A stretch of 36,043 bases of DNA. Origin: Sphingomonas caeni (GTDB lineage Bacteria; Pseudomonadota; Alphaproteobacteria; Sphingomonadales; Sphingomonadaceae). Below the pieces are notes generated by a model, which was given only the letters and a program-made list of their open reading frames with translations, was not told the origin of the DNA and did no database searches. The position numbers were made by a program, and so were the translations under genes. Position 1 is the first letter of the stretch. Each line of letters starts with the position of its first letter. Where the stretch lies: the NCBI RefSeq assembly GCF_026013415.1, contig NZ_JAPDOK010000014.1:1-36043 (forward strand), in the 5' to 3' direction. This document shows, piece after piece, positions 7,168 to 15,701 of this stretch.

Positions 7168-8085
7168 TTAGGCCGGGCGGGGCTTCGCGTCAACGAGCGC
7201 TTCGCCCAAGGGGTGCCGCGAATTCACCAGCTCCACCAGCCGGCGGCTATCCACATGGGTGTAGATCTCGGTCGTCGCGATGTCCGCATGCCCCAGCATC
7301 GCCTGCAACGCGCGCAGATCGGCGCCGCCCTCGAGCAGGTGGGTCGCAAAGGCGTGGCGCAGCACGTGCGGGCTCACCCGGTCGGGCGGAATCCCCGCCT
7401 CCGCCGCCAGTCCTTGCAGCATCTGATAGAGCCGCACGCGCGAAAGATGCTTCTTGCCGCTCGGAAACAGCCACAGCCGGTCGCTCGCGACATGCTCGCG
7501 CCACAGCCCCACCGCCGCCCGTGCCCGGTCCGAGATCGGCACCAGCCGCTCGCGCCCGCCCTTGCCCTTGAGGATCAGATAGGGGCGGTCGGGATGGATC
7601 GCGTTTCGGGGAAGCGACACCAATTCGGTCGCGCGCAGCCCCGATCCATAGAGCAGCTCCACCAACGCCGCGAGCCGCAGGTCGAGCGGATCGGCGGGAA
7701 TGCGCGCCTGCCGCGCCGCGATCGCCTCGAATAGCTTGTCGACATCCCCGGTGCTCAGCACCTTGGGCAGGGGCCGCCCCGTCCCCGGCCGCGGCAATGC
7801 ACCGCCGGGATCGTCCCCCCGCAGCCCCTCGTCATGCAGAAAGGCGTAGAAGCGCCGCAGCGCCGCCGATTTCCGAGCCACCGTCGCCCGCGCGAAGCTC
7901 TGCCATTCCGCGCCCAGCCGCTCCAGATCGCCCGCCCCCGCGCTCCCCAGCCGCCCCTCGAGCGCCTCCGACGCCAGCCGCAAATCGGTGCCATAGGCCG
8001 CCAGCGTATTCCCCGCCGCGCCCGCCTCAGCCGCCATCATTTCCAGAAAGCGCTCGATCAGCGCGCGATCGTCACCCGAACTCAA
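7168..8085 (-). CDS. xerD: Site-specific tyrosine recombinase XerD
   Basis: A 305-aa protein with an N-terminal SAM-like core-binding domain ('LIERFLEMMAAEAGAAGNTLAAYGTDL') and a C-terminal catalytic domain showing the R...HxxR...H...Y set: 'YGSGLRATELVSL', 'SPHVLRHAFATHLLEGG', 'LGHADIATTEIYTHV'. XerD acts with XerC at dif to resolve chromosome dimers. The long open frame reaches 8511, but TTG 8085 is chosen: it overlaps the TGA of the upstream gene as TTGA and gives the normal XerD length. The gene context (accA next, aroK-aroB nearby) supports XerD rather than a phage integrase. Confidence 0.92.
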   Translation of the reverse strand: MSSGDDRALIERFLEMMAAEAGAAGNTLAAYGTDLRLASEALEGRLGSAGAGDLERLGAEWQSFARATVARKSAALRRFYAFLHDEGLRGDDPGGALPRPGTGRPLPKVLSTGDVDKLFEAIAARQARIPADPLDLRLAALVELLYGSGLRATELVSLPRNAIHPDRPYLILKGKGGRERLVPISDRARAAVGLWREHVASDRLWLFPSGKKHLSRVRLYQMLQGLAAEAGIPPDRVSPHVLRHAFATHLLEGGADLRALQAMLGHADIATTEIYTHVDSRRLVELVNSRHPLGEALVDAKPRPA

Positions 8086-9851
8086 ACCCGCGTGATCGCC
8101 TCGACGGCGACCATCCGCGCATAATTGCCCAGCCCCGCCGCGCGCATCGCCGAGATGATATGGTACAGCGCCTCCGGGCTCACCGGCGCCCAGCCGCGCG
8201 CCTGCAGCCCCGCGGCCGCGAGCAGGATCACCGTCCCCGATTCGCCGCGCCGCCCCGCCGCATCGATCGCGCGCGTCCACGCATTCTCGCCGCGAACATC
8301 GACACCAAGCGTCCCGGCGAGCGTGATCACATCCCCGTTCGCCAGCCGCCCCATTCCCGCCAGCCCGGCAAAGGCGAGCTGCGCTTTCCGCCGGTCCGCC
8401 GATCCGCGATAGCTCTCGAAATCGGCCGAGCTCACCACCGCGTTCGCCGCCGGATCGGCGAGCGCGAGCATCGCCCAGCCATCGCTGCCGCGCTTGACCA
8501 CCGGCCGCCACGCCATCGCCTGGCTATCGAGCCCCGCGCTCAGCATCGACGCGATCAGCTGGTCCGCCTCGCCCGAACGATCGCTGCTCACCGGGATCGA
8601 CGCCGAAGCCCGCCCGGTCAGCACCAGCCGGGCATAGCGCAGCCGCTGCGATTCGGTGTTGTTCCACAGCCGCTGCAGCGCCGCGATCCGATCGGCCATG
8701 TTGGCGCCGGTATGCGCGGTGCGCAGGTCGCGCGCGACCGCCACCGCCGCGCTGTCGGCGCCATCCTCGGTCTCGATCTCGCCATAGAGCTCGACCAGCC
8801 CCTGCTCCGAGAAGACACCCTGCGTCGCCGCCAGCTCCGCGGCATTTGCGCGCGCCGCCGAACTCGGCCCGGGCGCCAGCGCCAGCCATGAGGTCACTTG
8901 CGGCCCCGCGCTGCGATAGAGTTCGGCGGGCACCTCGACCCCTGTCGCGGTCGCCAGCCCCCAGCGCCACGCGGTCAGCGTCGTCACGCCATCCCATTCG
9001 ATCGTCACCGCGCGGCGGCCCTGCGCGCCCGCACCCATCACCTTCTCGGCGACGAGCGTGTCGATATTCTGCCGCCCGCCCGCAGCCTGGTCGAACAGCT
9101 GGCCCGCGCGGCTCGGATCGCCCGCCAGCCCGGCGCACATCGCCTTGGCAAACGCCCAGCCGCGCTCGGGCAGCCGCTTCGATCCCGGCTCGGCGATCCC
9201 GCACAACGCCCCCGGATCGGCGCTCGCCAGCGCGCTCTGCATCGCGACCTCGAACATCAGCGGCGTGTAATTCTCGACATCGACGTCCTGCACCACGCCG
9301 CGCGCCGCGATCGATTCGCCCATCCGCAGCAGCAGCCAGGCGCGCTCGGCGGCGAAATCGGCGCCGTCATAGCTCTTGGGCGTGTTGATCCGCGATTGCA
9401 GCGCCCGCCGCAGCGCGATCGATACCCAGCGCGACGCGATCGGCGCGTCGATCCGGCGCATCATGGTCGCGAGATATTTGCCGTTCGAGGCGCCGAACGC
9501 ATTGGCCGGAAAGGCCGGATTGCCGAGCACGCTGATCCCGATCCGGCCCAGACCGTGCCGGGCCTGTTCGGGCAGCTCATATTTGCTTAGATCGACCGGC
9601 GCTGTGGGCTGGTCCTCGATCGCCGCGGTGTTGGTCATCGCGTCGCCCACCGGCGCGGAGGTGCTCGAATCCGAAGGGATGCTCGGCGCCGGGGCGGGAG
9701 CCGGTCGTGGCGCGGGAGCAGGCGCCGGGGCGGGATTGTCGAACCCCGGAGGCAGGATCGATTCGGGGCTGTCCTGCTGCGCGTACACCGCCGTCGCGGT
9801 GCCGGTCAGCAGGACGGCGGCGAAAGCGAGCTTAGTTCGCGAGATTTTCAA
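8082..9851 (-). CDS. Exported alanine-rich protein of unknown function (589 aa)
   Basis: The start is TTG 9851, giving 'MKISRTKLAFAAVLLTGTATAVYA' and then QQ, a good Sec signal peptide with a signal-peptidase I site. AAGGCGG lies six bases upstream. A Pro-Ala repeat ('APAPAPAPRPAPAPAP') follows, as in periplasmic linkers, then a long Ala/Arg/Leu-rich, probably all-helical region without recognisable catalytic motifs. Helical-repeat architecture is possible but not proven. It overlaps xerD by four bases at its end and the 45-aa membrane gene by 20 bases at its start. I do not recognise the family; an envelope role is inferred from the signal peptide. Confidence 0.8.
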   Translation of the reverse strand: MKISRTKLAFAAVLLTGTATAVYAQQDSPESILPPGFDNPAPAPAPAPRPAPAPAPSIPSDSSTSAPVGDAMTNTAAIEDQPTAPVDLSKYELPEQARHGLGRIGISVLGNPAFPANAFGASNGKYLATMMRRIDAPIASRWVSIALRRALQSRINTPKSYDGADFAAERAWLLLRMGESIAARGVVQDVDVENYTPLMFEVAMQSALASADPGALCGIAEPGSKRLPERGWAFAKAMCAGLAGDPSRAGQLFDQAAGGRQNIDTLVAEKVMGAGAQGRRAVTIEWDGVTTLTAWRWGLATATGVEVPAELYRSAGPQVTSWLALAPGPSSAARANAAELAATQGVFSEQGLVELYGEIETEDGADSAAVAVARDLRTAHTGANMADRIAALQRLWNNTESQRLRYARLVLTGRASASIPVSSDRSGEADQLIASMLSAGLDSQAMAWRPVVKRGSDGWAMLALADPAANAVVSSADFESYRGSADRRKAQLAFAGLAGMGRLANGDVITLAGTLGVDVRGENAWTRAIDAAGRRGESGTVILLAAAGLQARGWAPVSPEALYHIISAMRAAGLGNYARMVAVEAITRV

Positions 9852-9969
9852 GCGGGACCGCCTTGTCGATTCGCGTGGGTTCCTTGTGGGTGTCGCGCAT
9901 GGAAAGCAGCACGATCCCACCCACCAGCAGCACCGCCACCACGATCAGCACGATAATCGAACGGGGCAT
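9832..9969 (-). CDS. 45-aa single-pass membrane protein of unknown function
   Basis: A short frame starting ATG 9969 and stopping TAA 9832-9834. The protein opens 'MPRSIIVLIVVAVLLVGGIV', one strong transmembrane helix, followed by a charged tail 'SMRDTHKEPTRIDKAVPLEN'. GCGAGAG upstream can serve as Shine-Dalgarno. Its last 20 bases overlap the start of the 589-aa exported protein in another frame, which suggests translational coupling and explains the TTG start there. Such a gene is easily missed by gene callers. Function unknown; a small membrane partner of the downstream exported protein is a guess from position. Confidence 0.72.
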   Translation of the reverse strand: MPRSIIVLIVVAVLLVGGIVLLSMRDTHKEPTRIDKAVPLENLAN

Positions 9970-10061
9970 AGAAAACTCTCGCCTGACCAAATGAAGCCTT
10001 TGCGCCGGGGCTTTTGCCCGAGCGGGACCCTCGCTGTATAGCCCCCCGGGAGATGTTACAA

Positions 10062-10598
10062 ATGCATCACGAAGCGGGGCCCTGGACCGGCAAGCCGATC
10101 GTGCTCGTCGGCCTGATGGGCGCGGGCAAGACGACCGTCGGCCGCCGCCTCGCGCAGAAGCTCGACCTGCCCTTCATCGACGCCGATGCCGCGATCGAGG
10201 AAGCCGCGGGGATGACCATCTCGGAGATTTTCGACCGCTTCGGCGAGGCGCATTTCAGGGATGGCGAACGCCGCGTCATCGCCCGGCTGATCGACGGCAC
10301 GCCCAAGGTGATCGCCACCGGCGGCGGCGCCTTCGTCCAGGAACAGACGCGCGAACTGATCCTCGATCAGGCGCTCGCCATCTGGCTCGAGGCCGAACCC
10401 GGCGTGCTCGCCGAGCGCGTCCGCCGCCGCGACACCCGCCCGCTGCTGCGCGGCCGCGATCCGCAGGAGGTGCTCGCCGAGCTGGCGGCGGTGCGCAATC
10501 CCTTCTACGCGATGGCGCCGATCCGCGTGCTCAGCGTCGCCGCGCCGCACGACGCGACGGTCAACGCGATCCTCAAGGAACTGGAAGCCGTTCGATGA
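10062..10598 (+). CDS. aroK: Shikimate kinase
   Basis: A 178-aa protein beginning 'MHHEAGPWTGKPIVLVGLMG'. The P-loop 'GLMGAGKTTVG', the 'FIDADAAIEE' Asp of the shikimate site, 'FRDGERRVI' and 'VIATGGGAFVQ' are all present. It phosphorylates shikimate with ATP in the chorismate pathway. ATG 10062 is preferred because GGGAG lies nine bases upstream; ATG 10053 directly abuts that sequence. Its TGA overlaps the aroB ATG by four bases. The 45-aa gene is divergent, with 92 bases between the two starts. Confidence 0.95.
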   Translation: MHHEAGPWTGKPIVLVGLMGAGKTTVGRRLAQKLDLPFIDADAAIEEAAGMTISEIFDRFGEAHFRDGERRVIARLIDGTPKVIATGGGAFVQEQTRELILDQALAIWLEAEPGVLAERVRRRDTRPLLRGRDPQEVLAELAAVRNPFYAMAPIRVLSVAAPHDATVNAILKELEAVR

Positions 10599-11695
10599 CC
10601 GTCGTCCCCGTGTCGCTGGGCGACCGCAGCTACGAAATCCGCATCGAGGCCGGGCTGCTGGCGAAGGCGGGCGAGATCCTCAGGCCGCTGTTACGTGGCC
10701 GGACGATGGCCATCGTCACCGACGACCATCTCGAGTTCCATCTCGCCACGCTCCAGGCTTCGCTCGAGGCGGCCGGGGTCGCCAGCGAAGCGATCGTGCT
10801 GCCCGCGGGCGAAAGCACCAAGAGCTGGCCGCACCTCGAAACGCTCACCGACAAGCTCCTCCAGCTCGGCATCGAGCGCAGCGATCACATCATCGCGCTC
10901 GGCGGCGGCGTGATCGGCGATCTGGTGGGTTTCGCCGCGAGCATCCTCAAGCGCGGCTGCAACTTCGTCCAGATCCCAACCACTCTGCTCGCCCAGGTCG
11001 ACAGCTCGGTCGGCGGCAAGACCGCGATCAACAGCCGCGCCGGCAAGAACCTCGTCGGCGCCTTCCACCAGCCCGCGCTCGTGCTGATCGACCCCCAGGT
11101 GCTCGACACGCTCCCGCCCCGCGAGGCCCGTGCCGGCTATGCCGAGGTCGTCAAATATGGCCTGATCGATGACTTCGCCTTTTTCGAATGGTGCGAGGCC
11201 AATGGCGCCGCCCTCCTCGCCGGCGACCCTGCCGCGCGCGAATATGCCATCGCCCACAGCGTCGCCGCCAAGGCCCGCATCGTCGCCCAAGACGAGCGCG
11301 AAACCACCGGCAAGCGCGCGCTGCTCAACCTCGGCCACACCTTCGGCCACGCGCTCGAGGCCGAAACCGGCTTCTCCGACAAGCTCCTCCATGGCGAGGG
11401 CGTGGCGGCAGGCATGGCGCTGGCCTTCGCCTTCTCGGCCGAACAGGGGCTTTGCCCGAGGCAGGACAGCGAACGCGTCGCCGCCCATCTCCGCGCGGTG
11501 GGCCTCCCCGACGGGCTCAAGGCCGCGGGCATCACCGCGAGCGGCGGGCGCCTTGTCGAGCATATGCTTCACGACAAGAAGATGGAGGCGGGAACGCTGC
11601 CGTTTCTCCTCGCGCGGGGGATCGGGCAGACCTATCTCGACAAGACGGTGAATCTTGGCAACATCGCGGCCTTTCTGGACGCGCAGCCGCGTTAG
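10595..11695 (+). CDS. aroB: 3-dehydroquinate synthase
   Basis: A 366-aa protein of normal length. 'ALGGGVIGDLVGFAASILKRG' is the NAD-binding glycine-rich segment. 'TTLLAQVDSSVGGKTAINSRAGKN', 'AEVVKYGLIDD' and 'NLGHTFGHALE' carry the substrate and metal-binding Lys, Glu and His residues. It converts DAHP to 3-dehydroquinate, the second step of the shikimate pathway. It is coupled to aroK by an ATGA overlap, the standard aroK-aroB arrangement. Confidence 0.97.
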   Translation: MTVVPVSLGDRSYEIRIEAGLLAKAGEILRPLLRGRTMAIVTDDHLEFHLATLQASLEAAGVASEAIVLPAGESTKSWPHLETLTDKLLQLGIERSDHIIALGGGVIGDLVGFAASILKRGCNFVQIPTTLLAQVDSSVGGKTAINSRAGKNLVGAFHQPALVLIDPQVLDTLPPREARAGYAEVVKYGLIDDFAFFEWCEANGAALLAGDPAAREYAIAHSVAAKARIVAQDERETTGKRALLNLGHTFGHALEAETGFSDKLLHGEGVAAGMALAFAFSAEQGLCPRQDSERVAAHLRAVGLPDGLKAAGITASGGRLVEHMLHDKKMEAGTLPFLLARGIGQTYLDKTVNLGNIAAFLDAQPR

Positions 11696-11858
11696 GAGCA
11701 CAGACGTTGCTCTAGCCGCGGCAGGCGAAGCGGCCGACACTGGAAACTTTGCAGTCAGGCACCTTCGTCTGTGGTGAAGCCTGAGCTGGCTGTTGGCGAA
11801 CGTTGGTGGCACGAGTTCCCCGTAAGGGCATTCCGAATCTCATAAGCCGCATCCAATT

Positions 11859-11876
11859 TGGCTCAAGTGTGAGCCA
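11859..11876. promoter_or_regulatory. Perfect inverted repeat upstream of the orphan membrane-protein gene
   Basis: TGGCTCA-agtg-TGAGCCA is a 7-bp dyad with a 4-base spacer, located 39 bases before ATG 11916. There is no T-run, so it looks more like an operator or a leader hairpin than a terminator. The surrounding 220-base intergenic stretch (11696-11915) holds nothing else I can name. Confidence 0.4.
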
Positions 11877-11915
11877 CCGAGCGGAAGGAAGTGAAAAAGC
11901 TTACAGGGGGTCATT

Positions 11916-12668
11916 ATGAGCGTCCACGACCGTAATGGGTTGAACCGATATACCGGTCTGTATCTGTGGATGGTCATCCCGATGGCGATCATGCAGATCG
12001 GGATATTCCATGACTATTGGGGTGACCTGACCGAGAACGCATGGCCGGTCCATGTCCATTATTGGACCGCGACTCTGTGGTATCTCTTTCTGATCCTCCA
12101 GCCCTATTACGCCGAGCGTCGGCAATTCGACCGGCACCGGACGAATGGGATCATCGGGTTCTTTCTCGCGGGGGGCGTGGCCTTGACGGCATTGAGCGCG
12201 CTGAACCGCGATATTGTCAATGCGGGCCTCTCCGCGCAGATGCGCGATCAGTTCGGACCTTTCGAGCCCTGGTTCTTCTACGGTGTAGCGACGGTCGAGC
12301 TCGTCATGATGTCGGCCTTCATTTTTGCCGTCATACAGTCGATTCGCCATCGGCGATCGCTGCAAGATCACGCCTGGTGGCTGATCTCGACCGTCTTCAT
12401 CATCATGATGCCTGCGCTGGGCCGGGGATTGCAGTTCCTGTGGGTGGTCCTCTTTGGAAAAGACGGTCCCGGGCAGGTTATCATGCCCTTGTATCTCGCG
12501 ACGGGGATCATCGTTGTTTTGCTGATTTGGGCTGCGCTCAGATACGGCCGCTTGAATCACCCCGCAACGTGGCTGGCACTGGGAGCCAACCTCTTCAACC
12601 TGCTTATTGAACCACTCGGAAAATGGGAGTGGCTGCAGAGCGTTCTCAGAGCGACGATCAAAGGCTAG
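11916..12668 (+). CDS. Polytopic membrane protein of unknown function
   Basis: A 250-aa protein with about seven hydrophobic helices, for example 'GLYLWMVIPMAIMQIGIFHDYW', 'TNGIIGFFLAGGVALTALSAL', 'WWLISTVFIIMMPALGRGLQF' and 'MPLYLATGIIVVLLIWAAL'. His and Trp residues near the membrane edge ('WPVHVHYWTATLWY') are notable. AGGGGG sits about five bases before ATG 11916. I do not recognise the family with confidence. The gene and its flanks have visibly lower G+C and less biased codons than neighbouring aroB or the peptidase gene, which suggests later acquisition. It has no operon partner. Confidence 0.8.
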   Translation: MSVHDRNGLNRYTGLYLWMVIPMAIMQIGIFHDYWGDLTENAWPVHVHYWTATLWYLFLILQPYYAERRQFDRHRTNGIIGFFLAGGVALTALSALNRDIVNAGLSAQMRDQFGPFEPWFFYGVATVELVMMSAFIFAVIQSIRHRRSLQDHAWWLISTVFIIMMPALGRGLQFLWVVLFGKDGPGQVIMPLYLATGIIVVLLIWAALRYGRLNHPATWLALGANLFNLLIEPLGKWEWLQSVLRATIKG

Positions 12669-12969
12669 CTTTGTGGCAGCTTCGGGTCGTCAGCGGAACG
12701 CCGCATGATCGCATCTCGCAATCCATCCTGTCCCGCACTGGCAGCCCCTCCGACCAAGTCTGTCCTACAACCCCCGAATTTGTCATGATTCGCCAATGTT
12801 CGCCCTGTTCTCCTTGCCCATCGTCGCGATCCTCGCAACATTCTTTCACGACCACGCAACGAAATTTCACGATTCGAATGAAAAGTGCGAAGCTAGGCGC
12901 CTTCAATTCAACCGCTCGCCCACCCGCCATCAGTTGCCGTTCAGCCGCGATGCGCATAGCACCCCCGCC
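12669..12969. other. 301-base intergenic region, no gene recognised
   Basis: This lies between the membrane-protein stop and the peptidase ATG and has lower G+C than the coding DNA around it. The peptidase frame is open through part of it (from ATG 12796), but that would place 58 non-homologous residues before a good signal peptide, so I treat it as untranslated. An 8-mer, ATGCGCAT, occurs at both 12950-12957 and 12970-12977. No tRNA, terminator or clear promoter was found. Confidence 0.5.
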
Positions 12970-14844
12970 ATGCGCATCATCCTCGCCGCCATCGCCACCC
13001 TGCTGCTCGCCACCCCCGCCGCCGCCCAGGTCGCCAAGGTCGCCCCGATCCTCACCACGCCCGAGGCTCGCGACGTCTGGACGCATGCCCAGCCGCAAAT
13101 CGCGCGCGTCACCCATGTCGATGTCAAGCTGACCGCCGACTTCATCGCGAAGACCATGTCGGGCACCGCGACGCTCGACATCCTTGCGGCACCCGGCGCC
13201 AAGGAGATCGTCCTCGACATCGACGATCTCGATATCGCCGCGATCACCGACGCAAAGGGCAAGCCGCTCGCCTTCACCGTCGGCGCCGACGATCCCGAGC
13301 TGGGCAGCGCGCTCACCGTCCGGCTGAACGGCGCCAGGCGGATCGTCATCCGCTACGCCAGCCGCCCCGACGCCGGCGCGCTGCAATGGCTCCCGCCGGA
13401 GCTGACCGCGGGCAAGGTGAAGCCCTATCTCTTCAGCCAGGGTCAGGCGATCAACAACCGCAGCTGGATCCCCACCCAGGACAGCCCCGGCATCCGCCAG
13501 ACCTGGTCGGCGACGATCACCGTCCCGGCCGATCTGGTCGCCGTGATGAGCGCCACCCGCGTCGACGGCGCCAAAGGGCGCCCCGCCGGCAAGGGCATGC
13601 GCAGCTTCCGCTTCCGCATGGACAAGCCCGTCCCGATCTACCTGCTCGCGCTCGCGGTCGGCGACTTGAAGTTCAAGGCCACCGGCCCGCGCTCGGGGGT
13701 GTGGACCGAACCCTCGATGCTCGACGCAGCCGCGCACGAGGTCGGCGATGTCGAGAAGATGATCGACGCCGCGCAGAACCTGTACGGCCCCTATCGCTGG
13801 GGCCGCTACGACATGCTCGTGCTGCCGCCCAGCTTCCCGTTCGGGGGCATGGAGAACCCCACGCTGACCTTCCTGACGCCCACGATCATCACCGGCGACC
13901 GCTCGAACACCGATGTCGTCGCGCACGAGCTCGCCCATTCCTGGTCGGGCAACCTCGTCACCAACGCCACCTGGTCGGATTCATGGCTCAACGAGGGCTT
14001 CACCACCTATTTCGAGAACCGCATCATGGAGGCGGTCTACGGACCCGAGCGCGCCGCCATCTATGCCGACACCGATTGGGAGGGGCTGCAGCGCGATATC
14101 GGCAATGCCGGCGGCCCCCAGGCCCCGCGTACCCGCCTCCACGGCGATCCCGGCCAGACTTGGGGCCAGCTCGACTATTTCAAGGGCTCGACCTTCCTGC
14201 GCACGATCGAGCATATCGTCGGCCGTCCGAGGTTCGACGCCTATCTGCGCTCCTATTTCGACCGCCACGCCTTCCAGCCCCAGACCACCGCGGGCTTCCT
14301 GGCGGATATCCGCGCCAATCTGGTCGAGGGCGATGCGAACCTCGAGGCCTTGCTCCAGCTCGACGCCTGGGCGTACGGCCCCGGCCTCCCCGCCAATGCG
14401 GTCCACATCACCTCGGCCACGCTCGCCGCGATCGACGCCAAGCGCGCGGCGTTCGTCGCGGGCGGTCCGGCCAGCGCGGTGCAGACCAGGGGCTGGAGCA
14501 CCCAGGAATGGCAGCGCTTCCTCGTCGGCCTGCCCCGCCAGCTTCCGCCCTCGCGCCTCAAGGAGCTCGACGAGACGCTAGGCCTCTCCGCCTCGACCAA
14601 CGCCTATGTCCGCTCGGCCTGGCTCGAACTGGCGATCGCCAACCGCTACGAGCCCGCTCTCCCCTCACTCGAACAGTTCGTGACGCATGTCGGCCGCGGC
14701 CTGCTGATCCGCCCGCTCTATTCGGGGCTGATGAAGCAGGGCGACTGGGGCCGCCCGATCGCCGCGCGGCTGTTCGACAAGGCGCGGAGCGGCTACCATC
14801 CGGCCACCGCCAGCGGCGTCGAACGGATCGTGCATCCGAAATAA
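12970..14844 (+). CDS. M1 family metallopeptidase (aminopeptidase N / LTA4 hydrolase-like), exported
   Basis: A 624-aa protein. 'MRIILAAIATLLLATPAAAQ' is a signal peptide, so the enzyme should act in the periplasm or outside. The gluzincin site is intact: H319-E320-L-A-H323, then E342 in 'WLNEGFTTYFE', which is HEXXH-X18-E. 'GGMENPTLTF' is the GxMEN substrate-binding motif of M1 enzymes. The N-terminal beta domain and C-terminal helical domain match the shorter LTA4H-like forms rather than the roughly 870-aa PepN. The start ATG 12970 is chosen for the signal peptide. It converges with the DUF1993 gene six bases away. Confidence 0.92.
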   Translation: MRIILAAIATLLLATPAAAQVAKVAPILTTPEARDVWTHAQPQIARVTHVDVKLTADFIAKTMSGTATLDILAAPGAKEIVLDIDDLDIAAITDAKGKPLAFTVGADDPELGSALTVRLNGARRIVIRYASRPDAGALQWLPPELTAGKVKPYLFSQGQAINNRSWIPTQDSPGIRQTWSATITVPADLVAVMSATRVDGAKGRPAGKGMRSFRFRMDKPVPIYLLALAVGDLKFKATGPRSGVWTEPSMLDAAAHEVGDVEKMIDAAQNLYGPYRWGRYDMLVLPPSFPFGGMENPTLTFLTPTIITGDRSNTDVVAHELAHSWSGNLVTNATWSDSWLNEGFTTYFENRIMEAVYGPERAAIYADTDWEGLQRDIGNAGGPQAPRTRLHGDPGQTWGQLDYFKGSTFLRTIEHIVGRPRFDAYLRSYFDRHAFQPQTTAGFLADIRANLVEGDANLEALLQLDAWAYGPGLPANAVHITSATLAAIDAKRAAFVAGGPASAVQTRGWSTQEWQRFLVGLPRQLPPSRLKELDETLGLSASTNAYVRSAWLELAIANRYEPALPSLEQFVTHVGRGLLIRPLYSGLMKQGDWGRPIAARLFDKARSGYHPATASGVERIVHPK

Positions 14845-14850
14845 GGGCTG

Positions 14851-15360
14851 CTACAGCCCGCCCGCGAACAGGTCCGGCTTGCCGATCGCCGCGCCATTCG
14901 CGCGCAGGATGCCATAGGCGGTCGAGAGGTGGAAATAGATGTTGGTGGTGGCGAACACGCTCAGCCACTGGCCCGAAGGCATCGTCGGCTCCATCCCCGG
15001 CCCGATCTGGTGGGTGAAGGGCACGTCGTCGCGCCCGGCGAATTGCTCGGCGGTCAGCCCGCCCAGATAGGCCCGCGTCTCCGCGATCGCCGCGCGGAAT
15101 CCCGCCACATCGAGATCGGCATCGATCCCCTCAGGCACCGCCAACCCCGCCACCCGCGCCGGCCACCACCGCGAGAAGTTGACCACGACCATGATCTGGA
15201 ACCCCAGCGGATTCATGTCGCCGATCAGCCGCCAGCCGAGCATCTCGCCCTCGCCGACGCCCAACTCCTCCGCCCGCGCCACGCCCTTGGTCAGCAGGTG
15301 ATCCAGAGTCACCAGCGCGCGGCTGTAGAGGTCCACGAAGGTGAACAGCGTAATCGTCAT
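14851..15360 (-). CDS. DUF1993 family protein
   Basis: A 169-aa protein beginning 'MTITLFTFVDLYSRALVTLDHLLTKG' with 'RLIGDMNPLGFQIMVVVNFSRWW' and near the end 'NIYFHLSTAYGILRANGAAIGKPDL'. This pattern (helical, with the final 'HxxTAYxILRxxGxxxGKxDF'-like motif) is DUF1993, distantly like DinB folds. The biochemical role is unknown. Its ATG overlaps the DUF423 stop by four bases, making it the last gene of the minus-strand operon starting at cvpA. Confidence 0.85.
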   Translation of the reverse strand: MTITLFTFVDLYSRALVTLDHLLTKGVARAEELGVGEGEMLGWRLIGDMNPLGFQIMVVVNFSRWWPARVAGLAVPEGIDADLDVAGFRAAIAETRAYLGGLTAEQFAGRDDVPFTHQIGPGMEPTMPSGQWLSVFATTNIYFHLSTAYGILRANGAAIGKPDLFAGGL

Positions 15361-15701
15361 CGTCCCGTCTCCCGTTTGCCGGCTTCCCAAGCCAGCCAAA
15401 GCCACCCGCCGATCAACGCCGCTCCGCCCAGCGGCGTCACCGCCCCCAGCCAGCGCGGCAGCCCCAGCGCCATGAGATAAAGCGTCCCCGCGAATAGCGC
15501 CGCGCCGCCGACGAACAGCCAGGCCGGGCCCCGCGCCTCCATCCGCGCCGCCACCAGCGCCGCGACCGCATGGATCAGCTGATACTGCCCGCCCGTCTTC
15601 AGCCACTCCGCCGCCTGCCCGCTCGCCCCATGCGCGCCGAATGCCCCCGCGGCCACCGCGAGCGCGCCGGAGAGCGCGGCCAGAACCGTAATTGCCCTCA
15701 C
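15357..15701 (-). CDS. DUF423 family membrane protein
   Basis: A 114-aa protein with four hydrophobic helices. 'LSGALAVAAGAFGAHG' at the start, the 'GGQYQLIHAVAAL' segment and 'LGAVTPLGGAALIGGWLWLAW' at the end are the DUF423 (YgdD/YwdK) signature. It is an inner-membrane protein of unknown function. The frame is open far upstream, but the start is set at GTG 15701, which overlaps the dgkA TGA as GTGA and yields the normal family length; an in-frame GTG three bases upstream is equivalent. Confidence 0.88.
   Translation of the reverse strand: MRAITVLAALSGALAVAAGAFGAHGASGQAAEWLKTGGQYQLIHAVAALVAARMEARGPAWLFVGGAALFAGTLYLMALGLPRWLGAVTPLGGAALIGGWLWLAWEAGKRETGR

Noticed and set aside
7168..8085. 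Phage integrase rather than XerD
   Set aside because: Normal Xer length, both Xer-type domains and a core gene context (accA, aroK-aroB) argue for chromosomal XerD.
12798..12810. Possible LexA box (GTTC...GTTC)
   Set aside because: The spacer between the two GTTC is 5 bases; the alphaproteobacterial LexA box needs 7.
12796..12969. N-terminal extension of the M1 peptidase from ATG 12796
   Set aside because: It would place 58 unrelated residues before an excellent signal peptide starting at ATG 12970.
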